The notes under the pieces were generated by a model, which was not told the DNA's origin, made no database searches, and was given only the letters and a program-made list of their open reading frames with translations. Below are positions 53,221 to 62,689 of a stretch of 64,000 nt of DNA, piece after piece. The stretch spans positions 83,890,520 through 83,954,519 of the forward strand of contig CM069432.1 of assembly GCA_035610365.1 (NCBI GenBank). Direction: 5' to 3'. The position numbers were made by a program, and so were the translations under genes. Positions within the stretch are counted from its first letter, which is position 1. Each line of letters starts with the position of its first letter. This DNA comes from Aquatica leii. Lineage: Eukaryota; Arthropoda; Insecta; Coleoptera; Lampyridae.

Positions 53221-55843
53221 GAATATGTTCCCTATTGAACAGAGCAGAGAAAGGAGTACACCCGATAGTTTCATGTTCGGCAGTGCGAATGGCGCACCCA
53301 ATTTTCGACAAATTAGCATCCCAGGACCGCTGGTTTTCTTTTACGAAAGCAGAAATCATGGTCTTAAGAACGCGGTTAACCCGCTCCGCAGGATTAGCCT
53401 GTGGATGATAACGAGCCGTAAATAATACCTTAGTACGATAAGCAGAACACAACCGAGTGAACTCTCTACTTCGAAATTGGACACCATTGTCAGTAATAAT
53501 GTATTGGGGAGTACCAAATAGTAGAAAGATATTATCCTCTATAAGTCTAGTAACCGTAGCAGCAGTCGCAGATCTCATAGGAAAGAAGCAAGAAAATTTA
53601 GTAAAGTTATCCACTGCCACAAGAATATACGCATGTCCCTTCGATGAGCGAGGAAGAGGCCCTACAATGTCTACACACAGAACTTGCCAAGGTCGAGTCG
53701 CTTTAGCCCTAGGAGCAAACAAACCAGCAGGTTTCCTTTGTTCCACCTTTTGAGCTGAGCAAACAGTGCATCGACGGATATATTCCGCTACTTTTTGCTG
53801 CATCTGAGGCCAGTAATAGTATTGCCGCAAGCGCCCCAGAGTCTTCTTAACTCCACCGTGACCAAATGTAGGAGGATCATGATGATCGCCAATCACTTTT
53901 GATCGTTGATCTTTTGGTACGACCAATTTCCATTCATTCAGCAGTTCAGAAGGAGAGATAGGACGAGTACGCTTATAGATGAGACCATCCACAATACACC
54001 ATTTCGAAAATTTGCGAGGAGAAGAAGTAATACGACGAGATAAATTCTGATACCAGACGTCTGTAATAGGAAGAGAAAGACCCGCAGGAGAGAAAGGTGT
54101 TTCCGGTATAACAGACTCTAGCACTGGTACAGATCGAGACAACGCATCTGGAACAACATGTTCCTTCCCTTTTCGATGAACAATCGAGAAATCATATTGT
54201 TGTAAACGGATCGACCACCGCGCCAGACGTCCAGAAGGACTCTGTAGTTTGTTAAGCCATATGAGAGAATGATGATCCGTAATTACAGTAAACTTTGTCC
54301 CTTCGACATATGGTCGAAACTTTTCGATAGCCCATAGCACAGCGAGACATTCCTTTTCTGTCGTGGAATAGTTTCGTTCGTTCTTTTTCAGCGAGCAACT
54401 GATGTAACTGATGACCTTTTCTCCCTCGTTAGATATTTGTGAGAGAACAGCGCCTAAGCCGAAATCTGAAGCGTCGGTCTGGATAGTAAATGGGAGTGAA
54501 AAGTCAGGACAAGACATGACTGGTGCTGAAACTAATAATTCCTTTAACGTACCAACCGCTACGTCACAGGACTCACTCCATTGGAACGGCACATTTTTCC
54601 GCGTCAGAAACGATAGTGGAGAAACGATAGAAGAGAAATTTGGTATGAATCTACGATACCAACTAGCCATTCCTAACAGGCGTCGTACCTCGGTCGCTGA
54701 TGTAGGTGTAGGTATCCCTAGGATAGCTGATACTTTATCCGGATCCATCATGAGGCCATGTTGGTTGACCACGTAACCTAGATACTTTAGCTCTGGTCGG
54801 CAGAAATAGCACTTGTCTCTCCGTAAAGTGAGACCCGCTTTCCCCAAGCGTTGTAACACTAACGAAAGAATATGAAGATGTTCTTCAAACGACGGAGTAG
54901 CAATAATAATGTCGTCGAGATAAGCAAAACAGAAAGGTTCTAATTCCGGACCTAAGATGCGATCGATAAGTCGTTGAAAGGTAGCAGGTGAGTTATGCAA
55001 TCCGAACGGCATGCGAGTAAACTGGAAAAGTCCACGATTCGGAACAGTAAAAGCAGTAATTGGTTTCGAATCCGTAGAAAGAGGAATTTGCCAGTACGCC
55101 GAGCGAATATCCAAGCTAGATAGGAATTTAGCACCTTTGAGACGATCCAGAATAGCAGACACATAAGGAATAGGATACGAATCTTTCTGAGTCACGGCGT
55201 TCACTTTCCGAAAATCTACGCAAAATCTATAAGTATCATCTTTCTTTTTCACGAGCACAATAGGACTAGCCCAAGGACTGTCCGATGGTTCTACTACGCC
55301 TAATTCCAGCATAGAGTCTAGTTCTTGATTAACCACTTGTAGCATGGTAGGAGACATTGGATAGTACCGTTGTTTAATCGGTTCTGCAGTAGTTCGAATA
55401 ACATGTTCCACTAAGTTCGTCCGCCCTAGCCTGGTGACTTGAGAAGAAAAGTATTTATCAATCACTGACGCTAGTAGCGTGTGTTCCTCTGATGTTAGAT
55501 TAAACCTAGAAGCCAGTTCGTCGATACCTATAGAAGAAATAGGAGAAGAAAAGGACCATTGTCCCGAACGAAAGTCTGGGACAAAACCCATCATTTTCCA
55601 AAAGTCGATACCTAGAATCAAAGCTTGTGAAATCTCCGGAACTACCAATACCTTCAGCGCCTTTACTTTGCCCTCCAAAGTAATCGGTAACCACAAAGAT
55701 CCACTCACTGAGCATTTCGCTCCCGTTGCCACAGAACATGAAGAAATCCCTTCCTGAGTCATAGAAAGATTAAGTGATTGTAGAATTTTCCATCCAGGTG
55801 CCCCTAAAATAGTACGCGTTGCGCCTGAATCAAGTAAAGCACA
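53180..55843 (-). CDS. Gypsy Pol: protease end, RT, RNase H, integrase
   Basis: The annotated Met (55,762) is internal. The frame is open from about 55,843 and includes the protease active site ALLDSGATRTILGAPGW. Residue numbers from the Met follow. RT spans about 130-330: SPWASPIVLVKKKDDTYRFC, then FLSSLDIRSAYWQIPLS (first Asp), then FAYLDDIIIAT at about 278-288. RNase H spans about 425-545 (IQTDASDFGLGAVLSQ, YSTTEKECLAVLWAIE, VITDHHSL). The integrase zinc domain H-H-C-C lies at about 625-670. The core has Asp in LCVDIVGPLP (about 698), Asp in YIITDNGVQFRSREF (about 758) and Glu in HPQANPAERVNRVLK (about 793). All catalytic residues are present. It ends by frameshift into the tail at 53,220. 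Confidence 0.92.
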   Translation of the reverse strand, partial: CALLDSGATRTILGAPGWKILQSLNLSMTQEGISSCSVATGAKCSVSGSLWLPITLEGKVKALKVLVVPEISQALILGIDFWKMMGFVPDFRSGQWSFSSPISSIGIDELASRFNLTSEEHTLLASVIDKYFSSQVTRLGRTNLVEHVIRTTAEPIKQRYYPMSPTMLQVVNQELDSMLELGVVEPSDSPWASPIVLVKKKDDTYRFCVDFRKVNAVTQKDSYPIPYVSAILDRLKGAKFLSSLDIRSAYWQIPLSTDSKPITAFTVPNRGLFQFTRMPFGLHNSPATFQRLIDRILGPELEPFCFAYLDDIIIATPSFEEHLHILSLVLQRLGKAGLTLRRDKCYFCRPELKYLGYVVNQHGLMMDPDKVSAILGIPTPTSATEVRRLLGMASWYRRFIPNFSSIVSPLSFLTRKNVPFQWSESCDVAVGTLKELLVSAPVMSCPDFSLPFTIQTDASDFGLGAVLSQISNEGEKVISYISCSLKKNERNYSTTEKECLAVLWAIEKFRPYVEGTKFTVITDHHSLIWLNKLQSPSGRLARWSIRLQQYDFSIVHRKGKEHVVPDALSRSVPVLESVIPETPFSPAGLSLPITDVWYQNLSRRITSSPRKFSKWCIVDGLIYKRTRPISPSELLNEWKLVVPKDQRSKVIGDHHDPPTFGHGGVKKTLGRLRQYYYWPQMQQKVAEYIRRCTVCSAQKVEQRKPAGLFAPRAKATRPWQVLCVDIVGPLPRSSKGHAYILVAVDNFTKFSCFFPMRSATAATVTRLIEDNIFLLFGTPQYIITDNGVQFRSREFTRLCSAYRTKVLFTARYHPQANPAERVNRVLKTMISAFVKENQRSWDANLSKIGCAIRTAEHETIGCTPFSALFNREHILYGDLMGIPHRIK

Positions 55844-56034
55844 AAAGAAATACCGAAAATAGATACATTTAAGTACGGGCGTTCATCACCCCGCGCATTA
55901 GCAAACATAAAATCTAACAGCACACGATGTTTCTCGTCGAGACCATCAAAAGCCTTTGTCGAGATTAGAGAATGATCGGAGCCCATCACTCGACTCGAGA
56001 CCCCGATTGTCGGTTTAAAGTTTTCGTTTTGCAT
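55804..56034 (-). CDS. Gypsy protease start, read by -1 frameshift from gag
   Basis: This is the frame entered after the heptamer at 56,013-56,019. It gives NFKPTIGVSSRVMGSDHSLI and KHRVLLDFMFANARGDERPY, then LNVSIFGISF, the strand that normally precedes the DSG active site. At about 55,843 the DSGAT sequence lies one base out of phase. The T run there (TTTCTTTTG) appears one base short. The second part of the protease is in the pol frame. Confidence 0.75.
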   Translation of the reverse strand: MQNENFKPTIGVSSRVMGSDHSLISTKAFDGLDEKHRVLLDFMFANARGDERPYLNVSIFGISFVLYLIQAQRVLF

Positions 56035-57257
56035 CGTTGACAGTTAGGTTTTATTACCCCATGCTTTCCACAACCGTAGCAATGTAGAATTTGAGATTTA
56101 GGACAGTGAGGAGAGAGATGTCCTTTAGTACCACAATTCCAACAAATTAAATTTTCCCCAGTACGAATAGTATTCATTGAAGAACATTTCGGTGTCGTCA
56201 CCGACCTATTAGAAGTTGAAGACGAAGAAGAAGTAGAAGTAGCAGTCTCCACATACGCTAAATTTGGTTCTAGTAATTGAGATGAACGTCGAGAAGGTGG
56301 TGGTTTAAAAGATCGAGTCAGATATTGGTTATATTCTAACCTTTTCCCTAACTGAAGTAATTCCGAAATCGAACTAACCTCCTGAAGAGCCAATGCTGTC
56401 TGAAAGTACGGCGTAATATTACGTCGAATGATACGAAGTTGTTGAGCCTCAGACAAAGGATCACTCAAACGTTGGAACAAACTTTGCATAGTTGCGATGT
56501 ATAAACCCATCGATTCCGCAGGTCCCATAGTTCGAGCTTTAATCTCCTCTAACAGGCGTTCGTTATAGTCAGTAGGCAGAAATTCTGATTTCAGTAGAGT
56601 GACCACATCCTTCCACGAAGTTAAAGAGTCTTTGCGAGTTCGATACAGTAACAAAGCCTTCCCCGCGAGTAATTCAGGAGCAGAAGTAAAAAGTTGATGA
56701 GAAGTAATGCCCCGAGCGACACTTAACTCCTCCACCCTCGTTAAAAATTCCCCTAGCGAAATCGAGCCATCCCCTTTAAATACCAGGTTTAGTTTGCCCA
56801 CGGATCCAGACTTCAGTGAGTAAGGCGAAGCAGCCATTGCCACCCCTACCGGAACCGACTCCGAATCCGACTCTGAAGAAAGCAAATCAGGAGAATCTTC
56901 CTCAGTATGAGCATCCCTTGGTTTAGGACTAGAGGCAGGAACTGAAGAAAAATCTGCAAACGTTGTACTCCGAAACTTTTTGCATTTTGAGTTGACTTTA
57001 TTAAACAAATCTTGAAACCGCAGTAGTAGTTGATTCCGAAGAACCCCTTCTTCCTCTGTACCCACAGCAAGCAAAGCGCATCGTCGTTGGGCATGAACCC
57101 ATAACGAAGTAAGTCGTAGATAAGTAGAAGAAGTGGCATCCCCTTGAAAACTTTCGTAAAGTTCCAGTAATTTAACAAGAGCATCCTCTACAGCAATCTT
57201 ATCTTCTTTAAAAGAAAACGGATATTTAATTGGAGAAAATGTTTTATTAGCTTCCAA
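55986..57257 (-). CDS. Gypsy Gag polyprotein
   Basis: 423 codons, intact, starting MEANKTFSPIKYPFSF. Residues about 30-90 are helical. About 115-135 is an acidic Ser/Asp-rich linker. The capsid domain is at about 155-320 (VGKLNLVFKGDGSISLGEFL, FTSAPELLAGKALLLYRTRK, ERLLEEIKARTMGPAESMGL). A Ser-rich stretch follows. Two zinc knuckles lie near the end, CWNCGTKGHLSPHC and CYGCGKHGVIKPNC. The start is chosen because it is the first Met after the leader and gives the whole capsid domain. Expression of the downstream enzymes would need the -1 frameshift just before the stop. Confidence 0.92.
   Translation of the reverse strand: MEANKTFSPIKYPFSFKEDKIAVEDALVKLLELYESFQGDATSSTYLRLTSLWVHAQRRCALLAVGTEEEGVLRNQLLLRFQDLFNKVNSKCKKFRSTTFADFSSVPASSPKPRDAHTEEDSPDLLSSESDSESVPVGVAMAASPYSLKSGSVGKLNLVFKGDGSISLGEFLTRVEELSVARGITSHQLFTSAPELLAGKALLLYRTRKDSLTSWKDVVTLLKSEFLPTDYNERLLEEIKARTMGPAESMGLYIATMQSLFQRLSDPLSEAQQLRIIRRNITPYFQTALALQEVSSISELLQLGKRLEYNQYLTRSFKPPPSRRSSQLLEPNLAYVETATSTSSSSSTSNRSVTTPKCSSMNTIRTGENLICWNCGTKGHLSPHCPKSQILHCYGCGKHGVIKPNCQRCKTKTLNRQSGSRVE
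56013..56019 (-). promoter_or_regulatory. -1 ribosomal frameshift heptamer TTTAAAC
   Basis: In the Gag frame the codons read ACT TTA AAC, so T TTA AAC fits X XXY YYZ in phase. The slip leads directly into the protease frame. The Gag stop (TGA) is 24 bases downstream. The following bases contain the self-complementary CTCGAGTCGAG, which could help form a stimulatory structure. Confidence 0.75.
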
Positions 57258-57720
57258 ATGTAAAGCATTGCGTACCGCTGAGCGAAGTTCTTTCCCAGGA
57301 ATGTCCGAGTCTAACCCTCTCGAACCTAATTCATAAAGCAGCTCCTTTTATTTAGACGATTTACAACCAATTTCCACTGAGCAGCCATTAGTAATCCTTA
57401 TCCTAACACGAAACAACAACCTAAATCTACTAATACTAAACTAACAAGGTAGTACTGTAATTCACTAGAAGCGCGAACCCACGTATTAATATTCGAAACT
57501 CTCGCAAGAGAAAAAGATTTCACCCACTAGGTAGAAAATTAGAATCAAGCAACTAATGAGTAAAACTTCAGAAAAGTACAACTTGAGCTCTAATACCAAT
57601 ACACACGTCCACTATTTAAATAAGTAACTAATAAGAATTTGGATAATAAGAAATTTGAGCCAGTAAACAGTAGCACTTATTCACCGTCAGAACCCGTTCA
57701 AGAAGAAAATCGTCGAAGGC

Positions 57721-57738
57721 CTCACGTTGCTGGTGCCA
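57721..57738 (-). other. Primer-binding site of Gypsy
   Basis: TGGCACCAGCAACGTGAG on the minus strand, 8 bp past the 5' LTR end. Confidence 0.75.
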
Positions 57739-57746
57739 GAAATATT

Positions 57747-59465
57747 TGTTACAATATTTATTGTGATCTAATGGGGAAAGGTGGAGAAAGAAACAAGGAA
57801 TGAAGAACAGTATCACTTCAAAGTAATCAACCAGATGTTATCGCTTACCTTTTGGCCTAGCCTCGCCGCAGGTGGTCGTCGGGTTAAAGAAAATCCTAAG
57901 ATACTTAATTAGTTCCGGTAAGCTGAATGCCCAAGTGCGCCACCTTCTCTCGAACTGTTATCCGCAGAAATTATGGTCTAGGGAAGAGAAAAGGAAAGCC
58001 TAGACCCGAAGTCTCCCCAAAAGAAAACATATGTAGTATTCACAATAATCATTTATTAAAAAATGATTCACTATCTCCTTCCAACGGAAGCAACACAACT
58101 GCGACGGTTACGCCACTGGTAACTCCTGACAATTATTTATATAACCCCACAGAGAAAAATTATTAAGCACAAATATCAATTACAAGTACACATAATAAGT
58201 AACAATAAATAGAGTTTGGAAGCCACACAAGCTAAGATCGTTTACGTAGCTAATAATTACCGCGGCTACGGTAGCGATGATTTACTAATTAAACGCGTTC
58301 CCGCTAATTAATCGTACAGTCTGGGGGACAACTTGATCAAGCGTCATAAGACCGGTAAATAATAATCATCCATCTAAATATAGAGATACGGGTAACTCCC
58401 AAAATTCTACCTTTGATAAAATTTAATAATTACTGTAAGTGATTGAGAAGTTATTATAAATAATTGTAATGACTTGACCATTACACAGTTAAAAATATTG
58501 AAAGAATTATTGTATAAAATAATTATGAACTATTATAAAGTTTGACGTTAGGTGATTTTAACATTTGAGAGAATTATTGTATATAAGAAGGTTATGAATT
58601 ACAATAAAATTTTACGTTAGGTGATATTAACTTAAATAAGAAAATAATTATACTCGACGTCGTCTCCCACTTCCGCAATCATTTATATATATTTATACGA
58701 GGATCGATCTTAGTTGAAATAGGTGATAAAATGGCGACACGAACACGATCTTTTGTTTCCTCATGCACGCAGCGCGGCCGCTACTAAACGAAGGCTACAG
58801 CGTCCGGTCGAAATAAGGTCGACAGCGAGACTCCCGCGACTCCAATATAAAGGTGTCATAAATACCTCGAATATCGTAGTAGTTTTCCTTACTTTCCCGA
58901 ACATCCGAACTGGTTTAGCGCGTTCACCATTTCCTTAGATTACAGATAAAAGCACACGTAGATCTACCTCAGAACAACAGACGAAGACGTCCAAAGCGAA
59001 GATCGAGTATCCAGCATCCACTTTAATATCACCCACCACGTAACAAGGACAGAAAAAGACCCAAAGAAAGAAGCTAAAAATTGTGAAGATTAGTTGGTTG
59101 GCCTCCATTACTAACACGTGTAAGAATACTAACCCACTTTATGTGTCTGGCCGTCTACAAGACATAGTGCCGATTTTATTTGCACCGGAGGTTCAATCGG
59201 ATTTATTTCCAAAAGGCTAAAATAAACGTCGGTGTAGAAGATGTTACCAGATGAAAAGAAATTCAATTTACCTCACCTCTCCGATGTTCCCCTGTTGTAA
59301 ATCGAACCACAAACAGCATAAAAATGAATATAATTCGTCGACGACTAACAACTTTCGCGCCTCCGTAGGCGTGATTTCGAACTACGGTTCGAGGACACCG
59401 ATGTTACGGTTAGTTGCCTAAACCTCAGGCGGATTTTGACTCGCAGTAGAAATTTACACGTTACA
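57747..59465 (-). repeat. 5' LTR of Gypsy
   Basis: 1719 bp. It differs from the 3' LTR by few, mostly run-length, changes. Confidence 0.92.
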
Positions 59466-60384
59466 AGATTATCATAAGGGTACCGTTCGCCGTTAAAAAA
59501 CATTGTTATATTAGTAACGTTTAAGTTGTCAAACGTAGACATATTTTTCTTTATTTTTCCTTTTCAGCTTGTTTGAAATCCAGTAATAATAAATCGAGGA
59601 ATTTCCAATTCCGGTACTGTCTTAACAGCCCAAGATTGTTTATTGGTTTGGGGAAAAGATGGATATTCGTGAATTTCCCAATTTCTAAACACCAAGTTCA
59701 AATATAAATTTTTATCGGATAATTTTGTTAATGCCAGTTGTTCTCTTAACCTTACTGTCACGTGAGGAATTCTCCAAACGATTTTATCTATATTTAACTT
59801 TAGCCTTTTCTCTGTTGCTCTTGAATCTGGTTGAATAATCACATCTTTATCGCCACTATTACGGATGAGTATTAATTCTTCTCGCATGTTCATTATAACC
59901 TTTTTATACTCTTCAGCAAATCCCAATAACGTTCTCAAAGGTATGATATATAAAAAATGACCTTTATCGTCCAAACTGTTGAGATAATACTTTTCTGTTT
60001 CTCAACTGGCATTTTCCAACTTTGCATTTCGTTTTTTGTAAATTAAAAATATCCTTTTATGCAAGACGTTATACCGACGTTTCTTACGGCATCTATCTGA
60101 ACACCGTTTAATAAATATCGTATATCACTAAACATAAACGCTACCGGATTGCTTGCTAAATAAGCTGTAGCACTTACCTCTTTAGGGACCGCACCGTCTT
60201 CCCCTACTATTCTTAAACTACCTTTGACATACAAATAACTTTCGCAAGGCAACGTATAATTATCAATTTCGGGTATTGAAATACGAATTTCGTCATTGTT
60301 ACCGTAACTAGTCGATCCAAAAGGTTGATGCGAATGATACTCGTAACCTACAATAGAGTTATCAACTCTCACTTTGTCCGTCAC
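59466..60384 (-). pseudogene. Major capsid protein, N-terminal and middle parts
   Basis: The start is MTDKVRVDNSIVGYEYHSHQ at 60,384. The first segment (to 60,043) includes EIRISIPEIDNYTLPCESYL and VAFMFSDIRYLLNGVQIDAV. After a one-base shift and an in-frame TGA near 60,000, a second segment (59,974-59,564) has FLYIIPLRTLLGFAEEYKKV, LILIRNSGDKDVIIQPDSRA, IVWRIPHVTVRLREQLALTK and LVFRNWEIHEYPSFPQTNKQ. An in-frame TGA at 59,564-59,566 is followed by FDNLNVTNITMFFNGERYPY up to the Gypsy insertion. The order and motifs match the Polinton-type capsid protein (F54H12.2-like family). The C-terminus is at 48,914-49,161. Confidence 0.85.
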
Positions 60385-60398
60385 GTTTAAAATATTTA

Positions 60399-60581
60399 TT
60401 ACGCAATCACTGTGTAACCTAATTGCAATAAAAAGTTTCCGTTTCTACGTGTTATTCGTCTAACGAATTTTCTTTTACTGCCGCTATAACTTTTTCTTTC
60501 CCCTGTCTTTATACTTTTTTGTTGGTGCCCGTTTAATATTAACTGCTTTCTTAATACCACGTTTTGCAAGTGTTCTTTCAT
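60399..60581 (-). CDS. Small basic protein of the Polinton-like element
   Basis: 60 codons (MKEHLQNVVLRKQLILNGHQ...) with the basic run KRKFVRRITRRNG. It lies 14 bp before the capsid protein start. Small Arg/Lys-rich proteins beside the capsid gene condense DNA in adenoviruses and related viruses. A similar role here is inferred only from charge and position. Confidence 0.5.
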   Translation of the reverse strand: MKEHLQNVVLRKQLILNGHQQKSIKTGERKSYSGSKRKFVRRITRRNGNFLLQLGYTVIA

Positions 60582-60599
60582 ATATCAACCCCATGACGT

Positions 60600-61342
60600 C
60601 TTCAATCTACCGATCGTAAATGAAGTCTGATTGTAATTTCTTCGCCTCTTAAATCACGCGATTTCTATTTTGATCCAATAAACGTACCGTCAGATTTGCG
60701 ATTACTTTCGTTGACACCGGTAAATAAATAGGTTGCTGCGGCGATTATATTATTTTAAATCCAGCTGGAACGTTTGGAAAAAAATGGTACAAAATATGCA
60801 CTGGATCTCCGTTATGATAAGAACCGTTTATTCTATTACAATATATCTGTAATGCGTAAACTTGATTTATATTTACGATGTTATCAGAAGTATGTTCAAT
60901 GTTCGCAAGTAAAACTTTTCTTAAAACCTAATAAAGACCCGATGCTCTTATCTACTGTAAAATCTATTGTTGAGTTACTTTGTAGATGAATTTTTTGCGT
61001 GTTAGTGTTTCCTACGATGTTCACTGTCACTCTATCTTTTGTATCTTCTTTGACTCTACCCGCAATATAAGCCTTTAGATCTGCAATATCGTATGTTCCT
61101 GTTTCAATTTCGATATTCCTCCGTTGCGGTACAGCTGTACTCTCGGTCGACTCGTCGTACACAAACAAATTATTTTTTTTGTCTACGTTTGCAATGAAGT
61201 TAAACGTCTCGAAATTTAGTAAAGCCAATTCGTAATTTCTATTCTCGTCCAAATATATAGATTGATTAAACTCCCAACACAATTCCGTATCATTTCCTGT
61301 TAGTGTAAACGTGTTGGACAACGGTGGGTTTTCTTTCTCCAT
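60600..61342 (-). pseudogene. Minor capsid (penton-like) protein, broken
   Basis: The open part (61,342-60,896) starts MEKENPPLSNTFTLTGNDTE. It includes YELALLNFETFNFIANVDKK, IEIETGTYDIADLKAYIAGR, IHLQSNSTIDFTVDKSIGSL and LGFKKSF. Further blocks lie downstream in shifted frames: NGDPVHILYHFFPNVPAG, PIYLPVSTKVIANLTVRLLD and LRGEEITIRLHL, ending near 60,600. This is the beta-rich structural protein that accompanies the capsid protein in arthropod Polinton-like elements. I call it penton-like by position and beta content; the exact role is not proven. At least two frameshifts are present. Confidence 0.65.
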
Positions 61343-61449
61343 TGCACACTTATTTTAAACTGGTTGTTTCCACTACTATATAGTTCTATTTATCTATCGA
61401 AAACCGTAAACACAATTGTCCATAATTTACGTCTTTGACGTTTTGATAT

Positions 61450-61946
61450 CTTTTATAATTGTCATTTATATCACTGTCTCTACCATGTGATGATAAATAT
61501 TGTATAATTTCTAATGGTGGAGGTTTTGAATAGATATTTTACAACAAACCGCTCTTCACTTTTTCTATGCCGTGTACCTATAAAATCTAGTTCACAGAAA
61601 ACTTCTTCGGGTGTTAGAACAGTTTGCTTTATGTTAATTCTGTCAATTCTCCAATAGTTCTGTAAATCGTCCCAAGCAACACATTGATATAAAAAACGTC
61701 TAAATATCCGGCTAACAGACGTTTATTAGACATTAAAACGTTTTTAAACGCGTTATTAACGTTTATTAGACGGACATTTAGACGTTTTTTGTACCAATGT
61801 GTTGTTTGGGGTGGTATATTGAGAGAAAATAAAGCTGTTGTCGATCTAGATATGATTTGTTTATATTCTCCTACTACTAACCATTCTAACTTTATTTTTT
61901 GATAAGTAATTCCCAAATCGCTATGAATTTGTCCTATAGCTAACAA
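61450..61946 (-). pseudogene. BEL/Pao protease-RT linker
   Basis: The reading QIHSDLGITYQKIKLEWLVV and GEYKQIISRSTTALFSLN is the 'TxLGWIVSG' block that follows BEL protease. After the MITE, WRIDRINIKQTVLTPEEVFC and ELDFIGTRHRKSEERFVV match the entry to the RT domain (LLTPEE..CE..F..TH.R...GRFVV). It lies in several frames. Confidence 0.7.
61671..61810. mobile_element. Palindromic MITE in BEL fragment
   Basis: 140 bp. The left arm CCCAAGCAACACATTGATAT... (45 bp) is complementary to the right arm ending ACCAATGTGTTGTTTGGG, with a few mismatches. The interior repeats AACGTTTATTAGACG-type units. No coding capacity. It breaks the BEL pol frame, so it arrived after BEL. Confidence 0.75.
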
Positions 61947-62049
61947 TTTCCAAAATAATGATGCACTTATAAGCGTATCTATTTCTCCGGGTTTATGAAA
62001 ACTGTTATCCGCTAATTGTATATTTGGTGGAATGTCTAATTTTGACCTA

Positions 62050-62376
62050 TCAATTAAAACTTAGCAATAAGTTAACTTTTTTGGGAATAACAAAACAATC
62101 TAAATTACCCTTAAAGTCATTAACCCTTGACATGGTTGATAAAGATACTTTATGATAGATTTGCAATGTTTTTCTGTTTATACCTGTTACATTAATTTCT
62201 GATAGTTGTAGAGACAAATTTAAAAGTTCTTGAATCTTTGTAATAATAAAATTAGTTTGCGTTCCTGAATCTAACAATACTCTTAAAGTAACTAATGTTC
62301 TATTTGTACTGATTACATTAATTTTTGCGGTAGATAACAAAACATGATAGTGAACCAAATGACTTAACGAAGGCAA
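62050..62376 (-). pseudogene. BEL/Pao aspartic protease
   Basis: The sequence includes VLLSTAKINVISTNRTLVTL, RVLLDSGTQTNFIITKIQEL and LSEINVTGINRKTLQIYHKV. The catalytic LLDSGTQ is intact, and the 'VTGIN' block of the DUF1758 family follows. The frame starts at MPSLSHLVHYHVLLS, overlapping the zinc-knuckle frame above. It ends prematurely at 62,050 before the linker. Confidence 0.8.
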
Positions 62377-62527
62377 ATTTACAATTTATACAACTTGAAA
62401 TGAAATAATGATCACTACACAATTTGCATTTTAAATTAACTTGATTAGTTAAGGACGCAAAATTTTGGATTCTTTTTAAATCAAAATATTTATTTTCGTG
62501 TTTTCCTTTTGCATTTTTTACTCTCAA
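62318..62527 (-). pseudogene. BEL/Pao Gag zinc-knuckle region
   Basis: LKCKLCSDHYFISSCINCKF contains the CxxCxxxHxxxxC pattern of the first BEL knuckle. It is followed by a Phe-rich tail where a second knuckle should be. The following frame carries the HLVHYHVLL transition into the protease. Confidence 0.65.
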
Positions 62528-62689
62528 ATTGATACTATAAACGCGTATTGTTCATTCAAGAAACATTTAAAATAATTATAAGTAGGAAGTTGATCACTAG
62601 GAAACTTAGAATTTAACTTGGTTTCCCAACGTATAAATAAAGTTTTATCCAATTTGTTTAAAACTAAAGAAATTAAAATGGCATCTCAT

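Larger units (their letters stand above)
49162..59465 (-). mobile_element. Gypsy LTR retrotransposon, nearly intact
   Basis: LTRs of 1720 and 1719 bp (minus strand TGTAACGTGTAAATTTCT ... TTGTAACA) flank a 6.9-kb internal region with gag, protease, RT, RNase H and integrase in Gypsy order. The target duplication is AGAT (49,158-49,161; 59,466-59,469). Primer-binding site and purine tract are present. No envelope gene is seen. The LTRs are nearly identical, so the insertion is recent. Pol shows two one-base shifts, so coding ability is uncertain. Confidence 0.93.
38850..61342 (-). mobile_element. Polinton/Maverick-like virus element, PolB-less, interrupted twice
   Basis: The minus-strand genes, in order, are minor capsid-like, small basic protein, major capsid protein, RNase H-fold-like protein, small unknown ORFs, packaging ATPase, DUF8207 protein, unknown 194-aa protein and integrase. 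The capsid, ATPase and integrase set is the Polinton hallmark. Subtracting the two nested LTR elements leaves about 7.4 kb, much shorter than typical 15-20 kb Polintons. No DNA polymerase B or adenain-like protease motif is visible. All core genes are damaged. The termini are not resolved: the left side fades near 38.85 kb and the right side meets a BEL element near 61.4 kb. Confidence 0.78.
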
